Assembly (NCBI GenBank): GCA_018402295.1
Contig: JAGYJI010000006.1
Location: forward strand, 301,594-365,593
Reading direction: 5' to 3'
Length of the DNA stretch: 64,000 bases
Source of the DNA: Pontimonas sp.
Lineage (GTDB): Bacteria; Actinomycetota; Actinomycetes; Actinomycetales; Microbacteriaceae
The notes under the pieces were generated by a model that did no database searches, had not been told where the DNA came from, and saw only the letters and a list, made by a program, of their open reading frames with translations. Below, in pieces: positions 9,979-25,725 of this stretch (position 1 is the first letter of the stretch; each line of letters opens with the position of its first letter). The translations under genes and the position numbers were made by a program.

Positions 9979-12900
9979 TTGGCTGTTGCTCGTTCTGCAT
10001 CAACTTCTACTAGCAAGAACGGTCGAGTCGCCCAGCGGCTCTCGTTCGCCAAAATCAATGACACCCTCGAGGTCCCGGATCTGCTGGCATTGCAGACCGA
10101 GAGCTTTGAGTGGCTTGTCGGTTCTCCCTCATGGAAGAAACGAGTAGCTGAGGCCAAGGCCCAGGGTCTGCCCGTTGTGTCCGAGCGGAGCGGTCTTCAG
10201 GAGATCTTCGAGGAGATCTCCCCCATTGAGGACTCGTCGGAAACGATGCAACTGTCGTTCGCGAACCCCTATCTCGAGGACGAGAAGTACTCGATCGACG
10301 AGTGCAAGGAGCGCGGCAAGACCTACGCAGCTCCGCTCTATGTCGAGGCCGAGTTCATGAACCACCAGACCGGTGAGATCAAGACCCAGACCGTCTTCAT
10401 GGGTGACTTCCCCCTGATGACCGAAAAGGGAACCTTCATCATCAACGGAACCGAGCGCGTCGTCGTCTCCCAGTTGGTGCGAAGCCCCGGTGTTTACTTC
10501 GAAACCTCGCTCGACAAGCTCAGCGACAAAGAGATCCACTCGGTTCGCGTTATCCCCAGCCGTGGAGCATGGCTTGAGTTCGAGGTCGACAAGCGTGACC
10601 AGGTCGGTGTGCGTATCGACCGCAAGCGCAAGCAGTCTGTCACCGTCTTCTTGAAGGCTCTGGGTCTGACCACGGAAGACATCGCGAAGCACTTCGCTGG
10701 TTTCTCCTCCATCGAGGAAGCACTCGAGAAGGACACCATCCTCACCAAGGAAGAGGCCCTCAAGGACATCTACCGCAAGTTGCGTCCGGGCGAGCAGGTT
10801 GCTGCTGAAGCTGCGCGCTTGCTGTTGGACAACTTCTACTTCAACTCCAAGCGTTACGACCTCGCCAAGGTGGGTCGTTACAAGATCAACCGCAAGCTCG
10901 GCATTGAGCTTCCGATGGGCACCACGGTTCTCACCATCGAGGACATCATCGCCACCATCAAGTACTTGGTGGCGCTGCACGATGGTCGCACCCACATCGA
11001 GGGAACTCGGGCGGGCAAGAAGGTCGACATCCGTTTGGATGTTGATGACATTGACCACTTCGGTAACCGTCGTATTCGTGCCGTGGGTGAGCTGATCCAG
11101 AACCAGGTCCGCACCGGGCTCTCCCGCATGGAGCGCGTGGTTCGCGAGCGCATGACCACTCAGGACATCGAGGCCATCACGCCGCAGACCCTGATTAACG
11201 TGCGTCCGGTGGTTGCGGCCATCAAGGAGTTCTTTGGCACCAGCCAGCTCTCCCAGTTCATGGACCAGAACAACCCACTGTCGGGTCTGACCCACAAACG
11301 TCGTCTCTCGGCACTGGGCCCCGGTGGTCTGAGCCGTGAGCGCGCCGGTGTTGAGGTTCGTGACGTGCACCCCTCGCACTACGGCCGGATGTGCCCGATC
11401 GAGACCCCGGAAGGCCCGAACATTGGTCTGATTGGTTCGCTCGCATCGTTTGCGCGGATCAATGCGTTTGGTTTCATTGAGACCCCTTACCGTCGTGTGG
11501 TCAAGGGCAAGGTGTCAAAGAACATTGACTACTTGACCGCAAGCGACGAGGACGAGTTCGTTGTCGCCCAGGCGGGTACCCCTCTGAACGCTGATGGCAC
11601 CTTCGCTGAGAACAAGGTCCTTGTTCGTAAGAAGGGTGGAGAGGTGGAGCTGGTCTCCCCCGATCTCGTCGACTACGTCGACGTGTCTCCTCGTCAGATG
11701 GTCTCGGTTGCCACCTCCCTGATTCCGTTCCTTGAGCACGACGATGCAAACCGCGCGCTCATGGGTGCGAACATGCAGCGTCAGGCAGTGCCCCTGATTC
11801 GTTCCGAGTCCCCCATTGTGGGAACCGGTATGGAGTCCTTCGCCGCGGTCGACGCGGGAGACGTGCTCATCGCTGAGGCCCCCGGTGTTGTCACCGAGGT
11901 CTGTGCTGACTTTGCCGTCGTGAAGCAGGACAAGGGTGGAACGAAGACCTACCACCTGCGGAAGTTTGACCGCTCGAACCAGGGCACCAACTACAACCAC
12001 CAGGTCCGCGTCAGCGTGGGCGACAAGGTGACCGAGGGCTCCGTGATTGCGGATGGTCCGGCCACCGAAGAGGGTGAGTTGGCTCTGGGTAAGAACCTGC
12101 TCGTGGCATTCATGTCATGGGAGGGTTACAACTTCGAAGACGCGATCATCCTGTCCCAGAACCTGGTGAAGGACGACACTCTCTCCTCGATTCACATCGA
12201 GGAGTATGAGGTGGACGCCCGCGACACCAAGCTCGGTAAAGAGGAAATCACTCGCGATCTCCCCAACGTGGGTCCTGAGTTGCTTGCCAACTTGGACGAG
12301 CGCGGCATCATCCGTATTGGTGCTGAGGTTCGCCCCGGCGACATCCTGGTCGGAAAAGTTACCCCCAAGGGTGAAACAGAGCTCAGCGCTGAAGAGCGCC
12401 TGCTCCGTGCGATCTTCAACGAGAAGTCTCGCGAGGTTCGCGACACGTCTCTGAAGGTCCCCCACGGTGAGCAGGGAACCATCATCGGTGTCAAGGTGTT
12501 CGACGCCGTCGACGGTGACGACGAGCTCGGCTCTGGTGTGAACCAGCGCGTGGTTGTCTACATCGCTCAGAAGCGCAAGATTTCTGAGGGTGACAAGCTC
12601 GCTGGTCGCCACGGAAACAAGGGTGTTATCGCCAAGATTCTCCCCGTGGAGGACATGCCGTTCCTGGAGGATGGAACTCCTGTTGACATCATCCTGAACC
12701 CCCTGGGTGTTCCCGGACGCATGAACTTCGGTCAGGTCTTGGAAATCCACTTGGGCTGGGCTGCCAAGCAGGGTTGGAAGATTCCCGGTGATCCTGCCTG
12801 GGCTAAGCGTCTGATTGCCATGGCGAAGGAAGCAGTGCCGGGAACCAAGGTCGCAACCCCGGTGTTCGATGGTGCCAGCGAGGAAGAAATTGCTGGTCTG

Positions 12901-13470
12901 CTCGATCACACCCTGGTGACGAGGGATGGCAAGCGTCTCGTGGACTCGACCGGTAAGGCCCGTCTCTTCGATGGCCGCTCCGGTGAGCCCTACCCGAGGC
13001 CTGTCTCGGTGGGCTACATGTACATCCTGAAGCTGCACCACCTCATCGACGACAAGATTCACGCTCGTTCGACGGGACCGTACTCCATGATCACCCAGCA
13101 ACCCCTCGGTGGTAAGGCTCAGTTCGGTGGTCAGCGCTTTGGTGAGATGGAGGTCTGGGCACTCGAGGCCTACGGTGCTTCCTATGCTCTCCAGGAGCTC
13201 TTGACTATCAAGTCGGATGACATTCTCGGTCGGGTGAAGGTCTATGAGGCCATCGTCAAGGGTGAGAACATCCAGGAGCCAGGAATTCCGGAGAGCTTCA
13301 AGGTTCTGATGAAAGAGATGCAGTCACTGTGTCTCAACGTCGAGGTCCTTTCGGCAGATGGCCAGGTTGTCTCGCTCAAGGACTCTGATGACGAGCTCTA
13401 CCGCGCAGCGGAAGAACTCGGAATCAACATCTCGACCCGCTTCGAGTCTTCGTCCGTGGACGAAATCTAA
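9979..13470 (+). CDS. rpoB: DNA-directed RNA polymerase subunit beta (TTG start)
   Basis: 1163-aa intact [35 protein letters not shown] rifampicin region; GGAGGT ribosome-binding site at 9965-9970. Confidence 0.98.
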   Translation: MAVARSASTSTSKNGRVAQRLSFAKINDTLEVPDLLALQTESFEWLVGSPSWKKRVAEAKAQGLPVVSERSGLQEIFEEISPIEDSSETMQLSFANPYLEDEKYSIDECKERGKTYAAPLYVEAEFMNHQTGEIKTQTVFMGDFPLMTEKGTFIINGTERVVVSQLVRSPGVYFETSLDKLSDKEIHSVRVIPSRGAWLEFEVDKRDQVGVRIDRKRKQSVTVFLKALGLTTEDIAKHFAGFSSIEEALEKDTILTKEEALKDIYRKLRPGEQVAAEAARLLLDNFYFNSKRYDLAKVGRYKINRKLGIELPMGTTVLTIEDIIATIKYLVALHDGRTHIEGTRAGKKVDIRLDVDDIDHFGNRRIRAVGELIQNQVRTGLSRMERVVRERMTTQDIEAITPQTLINVRPVVAAIKEFFGTSQLSQFMDQNNPLSGLTHKRRLSALGPGGLSRERAGVEVRDVHPSHYGRMCPIETPEGPNIGLIGSLASFARINAFGFIETPYRRVVKGKVSKNIDYLTASDEDEFVVAQAGTPLNADGTFAENKVLVRKKGGEVELVSPDLVDYVDVSPRQMVSVATSLIPFLEHDDANRALMGANMQRQAVPLIRSESPIVGTGMESFAAVDAGDVLIAEAPGVVTEVCADFAVVKQDKGGTKTYHLRKFDRSNQGTNYNHQVRVSVGDKVTEGSVIADGPATEEGELALGKNLLVAFMSWEGYNFEDAIILSQNLVKDDTLSSIHIEEYEVDARDTKLGKEEITRDLPNVGPELLANLDERGIIRIGAEVRPGDILVGKVTPKGETELSAEERLLRAIFNEKSREVRDTSLKVPHGEQGTIIGVKVFDAVDGDDELGSGVNQRVVVYIAQKRKISEGDKLAGRHGNKGVIAKILPVEDMPFLEDGTPVDIILNPLGVPGRMNFGQVLEIHLGWAAKQGWKIPGDPAWAKRLIAMAKEAVPGTKVATPVFDGASEEEIAGLLDHTLVTRDGKRLVDSTGKARLFDGRSGEPYPRPVSVGYMYILKLHHLIDDKIHARSTGPYSMITQQPLGGKAQFGGQRFGEMEVWALEAYGASYALQELLTIKSDDILGRVKVYEAIVKGENIQEPGIPESFKVLMKEMQSLCLNVEVLSADGQVVSLKDSDDELYRAAEELGINISTRFESSSVDEI

Positions 13471-13508
13471 GAATTTAGTCGCCTAGATAACTACGAGAGA
13501 GATTAATC

Positions 13509-17396
<3,888 letters not shown>

Positions 17397-17415
17397 GTCA
17401 TAGGACACTGCGAGG

Positions 17416-17440
17416 GGGGTCGGCATTGCCGGCCCCTTTC
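17416..17440 (+). terminator. Rho-independent terminator after rpoC
   Basis: GGGGTCGGC-ATT-GCCGGCCCC 9-bp stem (one G-U) followed by TTT. Confidence 0.6.
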
Positions 17441-17495
17441 CCCTTCCTGTGGAGAAATTCTGACGTTCGTGCTGAACCCTCCTTAGGGTTGCCGG

Positions 17496-17957
17496 ATGAC
17501 CGAGCTGTGGATGGTGGTACTCACCGGAGTTGTGGGGTTGCGTCTATCGCTGATTGACCTCGCCGAGCACCGGTTGCCCAACCGGTTGACGATTCCGCTG
17601 TTCTTCTCGTTAGTTCTGGTGACGGGTGTTGGGGGAGACGGTGACTCTTTTCGGGGTGCGGCACTCGGGTCGGTGGTCACGGGGCTGGTGTTTTTGGGTC
17701 TCGCGGTGATGCCCGGGAGGCCTTTGGGGATGGGGGATGTGAAGCTCCAGTTCGGTTTGGGGTGGATGCTGGGCTATTTTGCACTCCCCTTGGCAATTCT
17801 TGGAGCTGCGGGGTCCTTTGTGGTGGGGGGACTCTCGGTTATCCCCACCCTGTGGCGAAATCGAGGTGGTGGGACAGATCCAGTCCCTTTGGGGCCGTGG
17901 ATGATGGTCTCTACCTGCCTTGTGCTGGTGGGGGCAGAAAGTCTGAAAATCATTTGA
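17496..17957 (+). CDS. A24-family prepilin peptidase (short, no N-terminal methylase domain)
   Basis: IDLAEHRLPNRLT and GMGDVKLQFGLGWMLG, the two aspartate motifs of A24 prepilin peptidases. Confidence 0.83.
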   Translation: MTELWMVVLTGVVGLRLSLIDLAEHRLPNRLTIPLFFSLVLVTGVGGDGDSFRGAALGSVVTGLVFLGLAVMPGRPLGMGDVKLQFGLGWMLGYFALPLAILGAAGSFVVGGLSVIPTLWRNRGGGTDPVPLGPWMMVSTCLVLVGAESLKII

Positions 17958-17982
17958 CCAAGCGTGAATTGGCCATTACGCT
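17954..17982 (+). promoter_or_regulatory. candidate sigma-A promoter for rpsL operon (TTGACC-17-TACGCT)
   Basis: TTGACC 17954-17959, TACGCT 17977-17982, 17-bp spacer. Confidence 0.5.
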
Positions 17983-18232
17983 AGGAGTTTGTGTGTGCGA
18001 TGGCACGCCCGTCACGAGTGCCCTGACAAGGGTCGAGGGACACGGGTCATCAACTCCACAAGGGTCCACGGGCGATCACGGTGGCAACACCATAGAGCCA
18101 ACCCCCACGGCATACCAAGTCACGTCGCAAGGCGACACTTGGTGCGATGTCGCTGGGTGGTGGGGAACGAATCACCATCCAGTACCAACCATCAATTCGC
18201 TGTCACCGTGCAGCACAAATAAGGAGTGAACT

Positions 18233-18607
18233 GTGCCAACGATTCAACAGTTGGTCCGTAAGGGACGCAAGCCCAAGGTCCAGAAGACCAAGGCGCCTGC
18301 CCTGAAGGCCAACCCACAACAGCGCGGCGTCTGCACGCGCGTGTACACCACGACCCCTAAGAAGCCGAACTCGGCTTTGCGCAAAGTTGCTCGTGTCAAG
18401 CTTTCCAACGGTACGGAAGTTACCGCCTACATCCCCGGTGAGGGCCACAACCTCCAGGAGCACTCGATGGTGCTCGTTCGCGGCGGTCGCGTGAAGGACC
18501 TCCCCGGTGTTCGCTACAAGATTGTTCGCGGTGCTCTGGACACCCAGGCCGTGAAGAACCGTAAGCAGGCTCGGAGCCTCTACGGAGCGAAGATGGAGAA
18601 GAAGTAA
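18233..18607 (+). CDS. rpsL: 30S ribosomal protein S12
   Basis: [12 protein letters not shown]...[17 protein letters not shown]. Confidence 0.98.
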   Translation: MPTIQQLVRKGRKPKVQKTKAPALKANPQQRGVCTRVYTTTPKKPNSALRKVARVKLSNGTEVTAYIPGEGHNLQEHSMVLVRGGRVKDLPGVRYKIVRGALDTQAVKNRKQARSLYGAKMEKK

Positions 18608-19077
18608 TGCCCCGTAAAGGTCCCGCTGTCAAGCGTCCCGTTGTTGCTGACCCCGTCTACGGTTCTCCCGTCGTGTCTCAGCTTGTGAACAAGATTTTGG
18701 TCAAAGGCAAGAAGGGCCTCGCCGAGCGCATCGTCTACGGTGCTCTCGAAGGCGTTGCCACAAAGTCCGGCCAGGAGCCTGTCATGGTGCTGAAGAAAGC
18801 CCTCGACAACGTGCGCCCCACCCTTGAGGTGCGCTCACGCCGTGTGGGTGGGTCCACCTACCAGGTGCCCGTTGAGGTCAAGCCTCACCGCGCCAACACT
18901 CTTGCTCTTCGTTGGCTCTCCAGCTACGCCAAGGATCGTCGTGAAAAGACGATGACTGAGCGTCTGATGAACGAAATCCTCGATGCTTCCAACGGCCTGG
19001 GTGCCGCGGTGAAGCGTCGTGAAGATACCCACAAGATGGCGGAATCCAACAAGGCATTCGCCCACTACCGCTGGTAG
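18607..19077 (+). CDS. rpsG: 30S ribosomal protein S7
   Basis: [12 protein letters not shown]...[17 protein letters not shown]. Confidence 0.98.
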   Translation: MPRKGPAVKRPVVADPVYGSPVVSQLVNKILVKGKKGLAERIVYGALEGVATKSGQEPVMVLKKALDNVRPTLEVRSRRVGGSTYQVPVEVKPHRANTLALRWLSSYAKDRREKTMTERLMNEILDASNGLGAAVKRREDTHKMAESNKAFAHYRW

Positions 19078-19125
19078 GAACGGGCTCACCCGCCCACTCC
19101 ACCACCAACACTCCGGAGGAATACT

Positions 19126-21240
19126 GTGGCACTTGACGTGCTAACCGACCTGAACAAGGTCCGCAACATCGGCATCATGGCTCACATCGATGCGGGAAAG
19201 ACCACGACGACAGAGCGCATTCTGTTTTACACCGGTATTTCCCACAAAATTGGTGAGGTCCACGATGGCGCTGCTGTCATGGACTGGATGGCTCAGGAAC
19301 AAGAGCGCGGTATCACCATCACCTCCGCTGCGACAACCTGTTTCTGGGATAACCACCAGATCAACATCATCGACACCCCTGGCCACGTGGACTTCACCGT
19401 GGAGGTGGAGCGCAGCCTCCGTGTTCTCGATGGTGCTGTTGCGGTGTTCGACGGTAAAGAGGGTGTGGAGCCACAGTCGGAGACTGTCTGGCGCCAGGCG
19501 GACAAGTACAACGTTCCCCGTATTTGCTTTGTCAACAAGATGGACAAGCTCGGTGCTGATTTCTACTACACCGTGGAGACCATCATCAAGCGCCTTGGTG
19601 CCAAGCCTTTGGTGATTCAGTTGCCGATTGGTTTCGAGTCCAGCTTTGTGGGCGTTGTTGACCTGGTCGAAATGAAGGCCATGGTGTGGCCCGGTGACTC
19701 AAAGGGTGACGTCACCCTGGGTGCCTCCTATGAGACCCAGGAAATTCCTGAGGACATGAGGGCCAAGGCTGAGCAGTACCGTGCTCAACTCATCGAAGGT
19801 GTTGCGGAAGCCAGTGAAGAGCTTCTGGAGAAGTTCCTCGCAGGCGAGGAACCCTCCATCGACGAGATCAAGGCTGGGATTCGCCAGCTCACCATCTCCG
19901 GCGAGGCCTACCCGGTTCTCTGTGGTTCCTCGTTCAAGAACCGTGGCGTTCAGCCGATGCTGGACGCGGTTGTTGACTACTTGCCCTCCCCGCTGGATGT
20001 TCCCGCTGTTGAGGGTCACGATGTTCGCGATGCCGAGAAGATTGTTGAGCGCAAGCCTTCGTCGGACGAGCCGTTCTCGGCTCTCGCCTTCAAGGTGGCA
20101 GTGCACCCCTTCTTTGGTCGTCTCACCTATGTTCGCGTGTACTCCGGTGCCATCGAGTCCGGCGCTGCCGTCGTGAACTCCACCAAGGACAAGAAGGAGC
20201 GCATCGGAAAGATTTTCCAGATGCACGCCAACAAGGAGAACCCCGTGGAGAGGGTGACCGCAGGCCACATCTACGCGGTTATTGGGTTGAAGGACACCAC
20301 GACCGGTGACACCCTGTGTGACCCCACTCACCCCGTTGTCCTGGAGTCGATGACCTTCCCTGAGCCGGTTATTGAGGTTGCTATTGAGCCCAAGACCAAG
20401 GCTGACCAGGAGAAGCTGTCACTGGCCATCCAGAAGCTCGCGGAAGAAGACCCCACCTTCCGCACCGAGCAGGTGCAGGAGACCGGTCAGACCGTCATCA
20501 AGGGTATGGGTGAGCTTCACCTCGACATCCTTGTTGACCGGATGAAGCGTGAATTCAACGTGGAGGCCAACGTGGGTAAGCCCCAGGTTGCCTACCGTGA
20601 GACCATCCGCAAGCTGGTGGAGAAGGTCGACTACACCCACAAGAAGCAGACCGGTGGTTCTGGTCAGTTCGCGAAGGTTCAGATCAACCTCGAGCCTCTT
20701 GAGATCAGCGGCGAGACCATGTACGAGTTTGACAACAAAGTCACCGGTGGACGTATTCCCAGGGAATACATTCCTTCCGTGGATGCTGGAATTCAGGACG
20801 CCATGCAGGTCGGTGTTCTGGCGGGCTACCCAACCGTGGGTGTCAAAGCGACACTCTTGGATGGGCAGTACCACGACGTCGACTCATCTGAGATGGCGTT
20901 CAAAATTGCTGGATCGATGGTCTTCAAGGAGGCCGCGAGAAAAGCAAGTCCTGTTCTGCTCGAGCCCTTGATGGCCGTCGAGGTGCGTACCCCTGAGGAA
21001 TACATGGGAGACGTCATCGGTGACCTGAACTCGAGGCGTGGGCAGATTCAGAGCATGGAGGATGCGACCGGCGTCAAAGTCGTTCGTGCACTCGTGCCGC
21101 TCTCGGAAATGTTCGGATACGTGGGTGACCTGAGGTCGAAGACTTCCGGTCGCGCGGTGTACTCGATGACGTTCGAGACATATGCTGAAGTCCCGAAGGC
21201 TGTGGCCGACGAGATTATTCAGAAGGGCAAGGGCGACTAA
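19126..21240 (+). CDS. fusA: elongation factor G
   Basis: 704-aa intact [22 protein letters not shown] and [18 protein letters not shown]. Confidence 0.98.
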   Translation: MALDVLTDLNKVRNIGIMAHIDAGKTTTTERILFYTGISHKIGEVHDGAAVMDWMAQEQERGITITSAATTCFWDNHQINIIDTPGHVDFTVEVERSLRVLDGAVAVFDGKEGVEPQSETVWRQADKYNVPRICFVNKMDKLGADFYYTVETIIKRLGAKPLVIQLPIGFESSFVGVVDLVEMKAMVWPGDSKGDVTLGASYETQEIPEDMRAKAEQYRAQLIEGVAEASEELLEKFLAGEEPSIDEIKAGIRQLTISGEAYPVLCGSSFKNRGVQPMLDAVVDYLPSPLDVPAVEGHDVRDAEKIVERKPSSDEPFSALAFKVAVHPFFGRLTYVRVYSGAIESGAAVVNSTKDKKERIGKIFQMHANKENPVERVTAGHIYAVIGLKDTTTGDTLCDPTHPVVLESMTFPEPVIEVAIEPKTKADQEKLSLAIQKLAEEDPTFRTEQVQETGQTVIKGMGELHLDILVDRMKREFNVEANVGKPQVAYRETIRKLVEKVDYTHKKQTGGSGQFAKVQINLEPLEISGETMYEFDNKVTGGRIPREYIPSVDAGIQDAMQVGVLAGYPTVGVKATLLDGQYHDVDSSEMAFKIAGSMVFKEAARKASPVLLEPLMAVEVRTPEEYMGDVIGDLNSRRGQIQSMEDATGVKVVRALVPLSEMFGYVGDLRSKTSGRAVYSMTFETYAEVPKAVADEIIQKGKGD

Positions 21241-21339
21241 GCCCGAAGAATAGGCTCGTGTGGCCTACGAAACAAACAAGACAAGTACCCAACCTCTGAT
21301 CCCACAAAGTTCAGAGCAACAGTCCCGAGGAGGACCATA

Positions 21340-22533
21340 GTGGCTAAGGCCAAGTTCGAGCGGACCAAACCGCACGTCAACATCGGTACGATCGGTCACG
21401 TCGACCACGGCAAGACCACTCTTACCGCTGCTATTTCCAAGGTGCTCGCAGACCGTCACCCGTCAGCTGTCAACGTTGTGCGCGACTTCGCGTCCATTGA
21501 CTCTGCTCCGGAAGAGCGTCAGCGCGGTATCACCATCAACATCTCCCACGTGGAGTATGAGACCGAGAAGCGCCACTACGCACACGTAGACGCTCCCGGT
21601 CACGCCGACTACATCAAGAACATGATCACCGGTGCTGCTCAGATGGACGGTGCAATCCTCGTGGTTGCCGCTACTGACGGCCCGATGGCTCAGACCCGTG
21701 AGCACGTTCTGCTCGCCAAGCAGGTGGGTGTTCCTTACCTGCTCGTCGCGCTGAACAAGGCCGACATGGTCGATGACGCAGAAATCCTCGAGCTCGTCGA
21801 GGTTGAGGTCCGTGAGCTGCTTTCCAGCCAGGGCTTTGACGGAGACAACGCTCCCGTGATCCAGGTCTCTGGTCTGAAGGCTCTCGAGGGAGACGCAGCC
21901 TGGGGTGACAAGATCATGGAGCTCATGGACGCCGTGGACGCTAACGTCCCCGACCCCGTGCGCGACAAGGACAAGCCGTTCCTCATGCCTATTGAGGACG
22001 TCTTCACCATCACCGGTCGTGGAACCGTGGTGACCGGCCGTGCCGAGCGTGGCACCCTGGCCATCAACTCTGACGTGGAAATCGTGGGTATTCGTCCCAC
22101 GCAGAAGACCACTGTCACCGGTATTGAGATGTTCCACAAGCAGCTCGACGAGGCATGGGCCGGCGAGAACTGTGGTCTGCTTCTCCGCGGTACCAAGCGC
22201 GAAGACGTAGAGCGTGGACAGGTTGTGGTGGCGCCGGGTTCTGTAACCCCGCACACCGAGTTCGAAGGAACTGCCTACATCCTCAGCAAGGACGAGGGTG
22301 GACGTCACAACCCGTTCTACACGAACTACCGTCCCCAGTTCTACATCCGCACCACTGACGTCACCGGCGTCATCTCGTTGCCAGATGGCACCGAGATGGT
22401 CATGCCTGGAGACACCACTGACATGAAGGTGGAGCTGATTCAGCCCATCGCCATGGAAGAGGGACAGAGCTTCGCCATCCGTGAGGGTGGCCGCACTGTG
22501 GGTGCCGGAACGGTAACCAAGATCCTCAAGTAG
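21340..22533 (+). CDS. tuf: elongation factor Tu
   Basis: [40 protein letters not shown]; intact. Confidence 0.98.
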   Translation: MAKAKFERTKPHVNIGTIGHVDHGKTTLTAAISKVLADRHPSAVNVVRDFASIDSAPEERQRGITINISHVEYETEKRHYAHVDAPGHADYIKNMITGAAQMDGAILVVAATDGPMAQTREHVLLAKQVGVPYLLVALNKADMVDDAEILELVEVEVRELLSSQGFDGDNAPVIQVSGLKALEGDAAWGDKIMELMDAVDANVPDPVRDKDKPFLMPIEDVFTITGRGTVVTGRAERGTLAINSDVEIVGIRPTQKTTVTGIEMFHKQLDEAWAGENCGLLLRGTKREDVERGQVVVAPGSVTPHTEFEGTAYILSKDEGGRHNPFYTNYRPQFYIRTTDVTGVISLPDGTEMVMPGDTTDMKVELIQPIAMEEGQSFAIREGGRTVGAGTVTKILK

Positions 22534-22558
22534 TTTCCAGTGAAAGCTGCAAGAAGCT

Positions 22559-22590
22559 GCCGGGGTAACCCCCGGGCCTTCTTCTTTCTC
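22559..22590 (+). terminator. candidate terminator after tuf
   Basis: CCGGGG-TAAC-CCCCGG stem followed by a T-rich CTTCTTCTTTCTC tract. Confidence 0.5.
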
Positions 22591-22609
22591 TGTGTGCTTG
22601 GATGGAGAA

Positions 22610-23838
22610 ATGACCGGACCTAGAGACACTGTCCCTGATGTCCTTCGAGGTTTTGCTCTGTGGGGAATCATCCTGGTCAATGTGGCCTACTTCTCCCACT
22701 CGGTAGATTCTGGGCCGACTGCTTCCACCCTCTTGTCCACCGGGGACGCTATTGCGGCCTTTCTGGTTTTTGTGTTGGCCCAGGGCAAGTTCTACCTCAT
22801 CTTTTCTTTCCTGTTTGGCTATAGCGCCCACTATGTGTTGCGAAACCTGGAGACAGGGCGCCGACGTTGGTGGTGGCGAAGCGCCGGCTTAGTGATCCTC
22901 GGTGTTGCCCACGCAAGTTTTCTCTTCATCGGCGACATCCTCTTTCTTTATGGGCTGCTCGGCATAGTGTTGCTGGCTTTCATGGCCGCAGCGAAAAAGG
23001 TCATTAGGCGGTGGATGGCCTGGATTTATGGGGCGTTCGCCTTCTTCGCTGTCGCTGTGGTCGCGCTGGTCTGGTCAGTGGAGGCACAGGGATCAGCGCG
23101 GCGGGTGAACGTCACAGGCCGCGAAGGTTTACGAATCCACCGTGCTCTCCGGCGACTACCTGGCGTCGATTCCTGCCCGCTTTGACTTCTGGTTCTCGGA
23201 AGCGATCCTGCTCGTCGCCTTCCAGGGCGCCTTAACCTTCGTGGCCTTCTTAGCCGGCGTGCTCGCCGCCCGCGCCGGTGCCCTCACGTCCAATGGCCTG
23301 GCGGCGCACACCTGCGAGGATGATGGGCTGGGGTCTGGGCCTTGGCCTGGGCCTGCAGCTGTTCTTTGGCGGGCTGTGGTTGGCCAGCACTCTCTCCGCT
23401 GCGCCCTCCGACGGCCGTGGAGTTGGGGTCCTTCTTTGGAAGCTTCCTCGCCGCGCCGCTGCTCAGTGTCGGTTATGTGGGGCTTGTGTTGACGCTCGTC
23501 AGGGCGAAACCCACAGTCTTGGGATGGCTTGGGCCGTATGGGCCGAATGTCCCTCACGGTGTATTTGGGCCAGTCGGTCATTTTTGAGTGTGATCTTTGG
23601 CGGTTGGGGGCTTGGCCTCTACCAAAGAGGTGCCCTACTGGTCGGCGGTCGTGATTGCGGTGGGGTGACCCTCCTGCTCGCCCTGGGCGCCACGCTGTGG
23701 TTGCGCCTGGCCACGCAGGGCTCCCATGGAGCGCCTGCTGACTGCCTGGTCGCGCGTGGGTATGTCGCGGCCTTCCCGCCAGCTGCGGGCCCCCTCGCCA
23801 CCGACGCAGGCTATTGTCGCCGTACGGACACATCTTAG
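22610..23838 (+). CDS. DUF418-type integral membrane protein, several frameshifts
   Basis: DVLRGFALWGIILVNVAYF start, FSFLFGYSAHYVLRNLE, and late fragments LLSVGYVGLVL / LGPYGPNVPH / VTLLLALGATLWLRLATQG in other frames. Confidence 0.75.
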
Positions 23839-23885
23839 GATTGCGTTCGTACGGCGACAGATGGTATTGTCTTCGTACGGCGACA
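23815..23885. promoter_or_regulatory. three copies of an operator-like motif upstream of hipB (consensus YKTYCGTACGGCGACA)
   Basis: 23815-23830 TGTCGCCGTACGGACA (reverse orientation), 23844-23859 CGTTCGTACGGCGACA, 23870-23885 TCTTCGTACGGCGACA. Confidence 0.65.
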
Positions 23886-23908
23886 ACAGGAGGCACGATG
23901 TAGCAAGC

Positions 23909-24124
23909 ATGCGTGAACTGGCGGCTGTTGTGCGCGAGCTTCGAGACAGCGAAGGACTTACCCAGCAAGCCCTTGCCGCGAAAGCGCGAGTATCGCGGTC
24001 ATTTATCGCTGATGTGGAAGCCGGGAAACCCACCGTGGAAGCCGACCGTCTTTTCCATGTCCTCCAGGCACTGGGTTTCGAGATCGCCCTGCGCGCTGAG
24101 GGGTCAGGGGAGGTGAGGTGGTGA
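23909..24124 (+). CDS. hipB: HipB-like XRE-family antitoxin/regulator
   Basis: MRELAAVVRELRDSEGLTQQALAAKARVSRSFIADVEAGKPTVEADRLFHVLQALGFEIAL. Confidence 0.87.
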   Translation: MRELAAVVRELRDSEGLTQQALAAKARVSRSFIADVEAGKPTVEADRLFHVLQALGFEIALRAEGSGEVRW

Positions 24125-25498
24125 GGCAGCTGGAGGTTTATCTCGATGGCCAACACTGTGGAACACTGAGCCAAACCTCCACGGGAAACAGCGGCTTCAC
24201 CTACGAAAATGACTACCGCATACATCCTGGTGCCACTCCGCTATCGCTCTCGATTCCACTTTCCGGCTGTCTCGCACCGCAAGAGAACGGTGCTCCCTTC
24301 TTTCAGGGGTTACTGCCGGATAACTCGCCTCGCGCTCGAGGCAATTGCGCGCCGATTCGAAGTGTCTGCGCGCAATCCATTTGCCCTTCTCGAGCACGTC
24401 GGATCGGATGTCGCAGGGGCGCTTCAGGTCCTGCCACCCGGTGTCCTCCCCACGGACGGTAGCCAACGTGAGGACCAGGGCCAACCCATTGACTCTGCTG
24501 GTGTGGCCCAAATGCTGCGGGCAGCGGTCGATCAATACCAAACAGGCTCCGGAGCAACGGGGTCCCTTGGCCGGTTTAGCTTGGCTGGCGCTCAGCCCAA
24601 AATCGCGCTCAGGCGTGACGGAAACCAATGGAGTGTTCCCCTGGGTGGAGCGGCCAGTACCCATATTCTGAAACCGGTAACCGGAGCTTTGCCCACCATC
24701 GATGTCGTTGAATACCTCACGATGCGCGCAGCGGGATTAGTGGGCCTTTCGGTGGCCCAGAGCGCCCTTGCCACCATCGAGGGGATTCAAGTGCTCATCT
24801 CAACACGATATGACCGCCGTCAAGAAGGCAACCGTGTGACGCGGTTGCACCAAGAAGATTTGTGCCAGGCCCTTGCTGTCTCACCTGAAAAGAAATACCA
24901 GCATCAAGACGGGGGCCCAGGAGTGGGTGCCATCGCCGCTCTTGTGCGCTCCCTCCCGAGCCGGGAAGATCAAGAGTCCGTTGCACGGCACTTTGAGGCC
25001 TCGTGTTCAACACTCTCGCGGCGTGCACTGACGCTCACGCCAAGAACTATTCCCTGCTCCTGGAAGGCCCAAGCGTGCGCCTTGCTCCCCTGTATGACCT
25101 GGCAAGTGCCTTGGGCTACTGGGATGGGAGTCCTCGACTTAACCTGGCCATGAGTACTGGTGGGCACTATGCGCTCAACCACATCACACTCAGCGATCCT
25201 GTTCGAGAGGGGTCGCGCTTGTGGACTTGAGGACGCCTGGGGCATCGTCGATACTATTCGCGGACAGATCATTCCGGCTTTTGACGCAGCACGTGAGGAG
25301 TTGGTGAGCCTGCGCCCGGATGCCCAGGTCCTTGCAGATCGGCTTATGGGGTGCCCTGGCTGGGTTGCCCTTGCTGGCGACAGATCGATAGTGCAGACTG
25401 TCTACTCCGCGCGACGGACACCATCCGACACGCCCGGGTTGCGGGAAATACCGGGGTGTGGCAGAGTTAGCGAGGTTCAACACGCGCTGCGTTTGTAG
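24121..25498 (+). CDS. hipA: HipA-like serine/threonine kinase toxin, about 3 frameshifts
   Basis: Fragments RQLEVYLDGQHCGTLSQ / PFFQGLLPD; SLGRFSLAGAQPKIALRRDG...THILKP; CTDAHAKNYSLLL...LAPLYDLASA (HipA kinase motifs) are collinear in three frames. Confidence 0.87.
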
Positions 25499-25502
25499 CG
25501 CT

Positions 25503-25517
25503 CACTGCCAGGCAGTG
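25503..25517. repeat. 15-nt near-perfect inverted repeat CACTGCCAGGCAGTG
   Basis: Direct reading; lies between hipA end and rpsJ. Confidence 0.6.
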
Positions 25518-25725
25518 CATAGATACGCTCTAGGCCGCGGGTAGCAGAACTCTCATCGTCACTTCGGGCTCCTGTTTCGTGCGGGTGGCTGGGGAGTGGT
25601 TTGGACTGTGTTCCAAACCCGTTGAAATACACACAGTGATGTCAATCGGACTGCCGCGTGCGGTGGTTCGGTGGGAACGTCAGGGGCTAAGCGCTTCTGG
25701 CGTGTGAAAAAGAAGGAAGAACACC

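Noticed and set aside
10129-11379. 416-aa minus-strand ORF antisense to rpoB
   Set aside because: Shadow ORF produced by strong codon bias in a confidently assigned plus-strand gene; composition is low complexity and no domain is recognisable.
12115-13101. 328-aa minus-strand ORF antisense to rpoB
   Set aside because: Same codon-bias artefact; no start/RBS or family evidence.
21463-22680. 405-aa minus-strand ORF antisense to tuf
   Set aside because: Antisense shadow of intact EF-Tu; no recognisable motifs.
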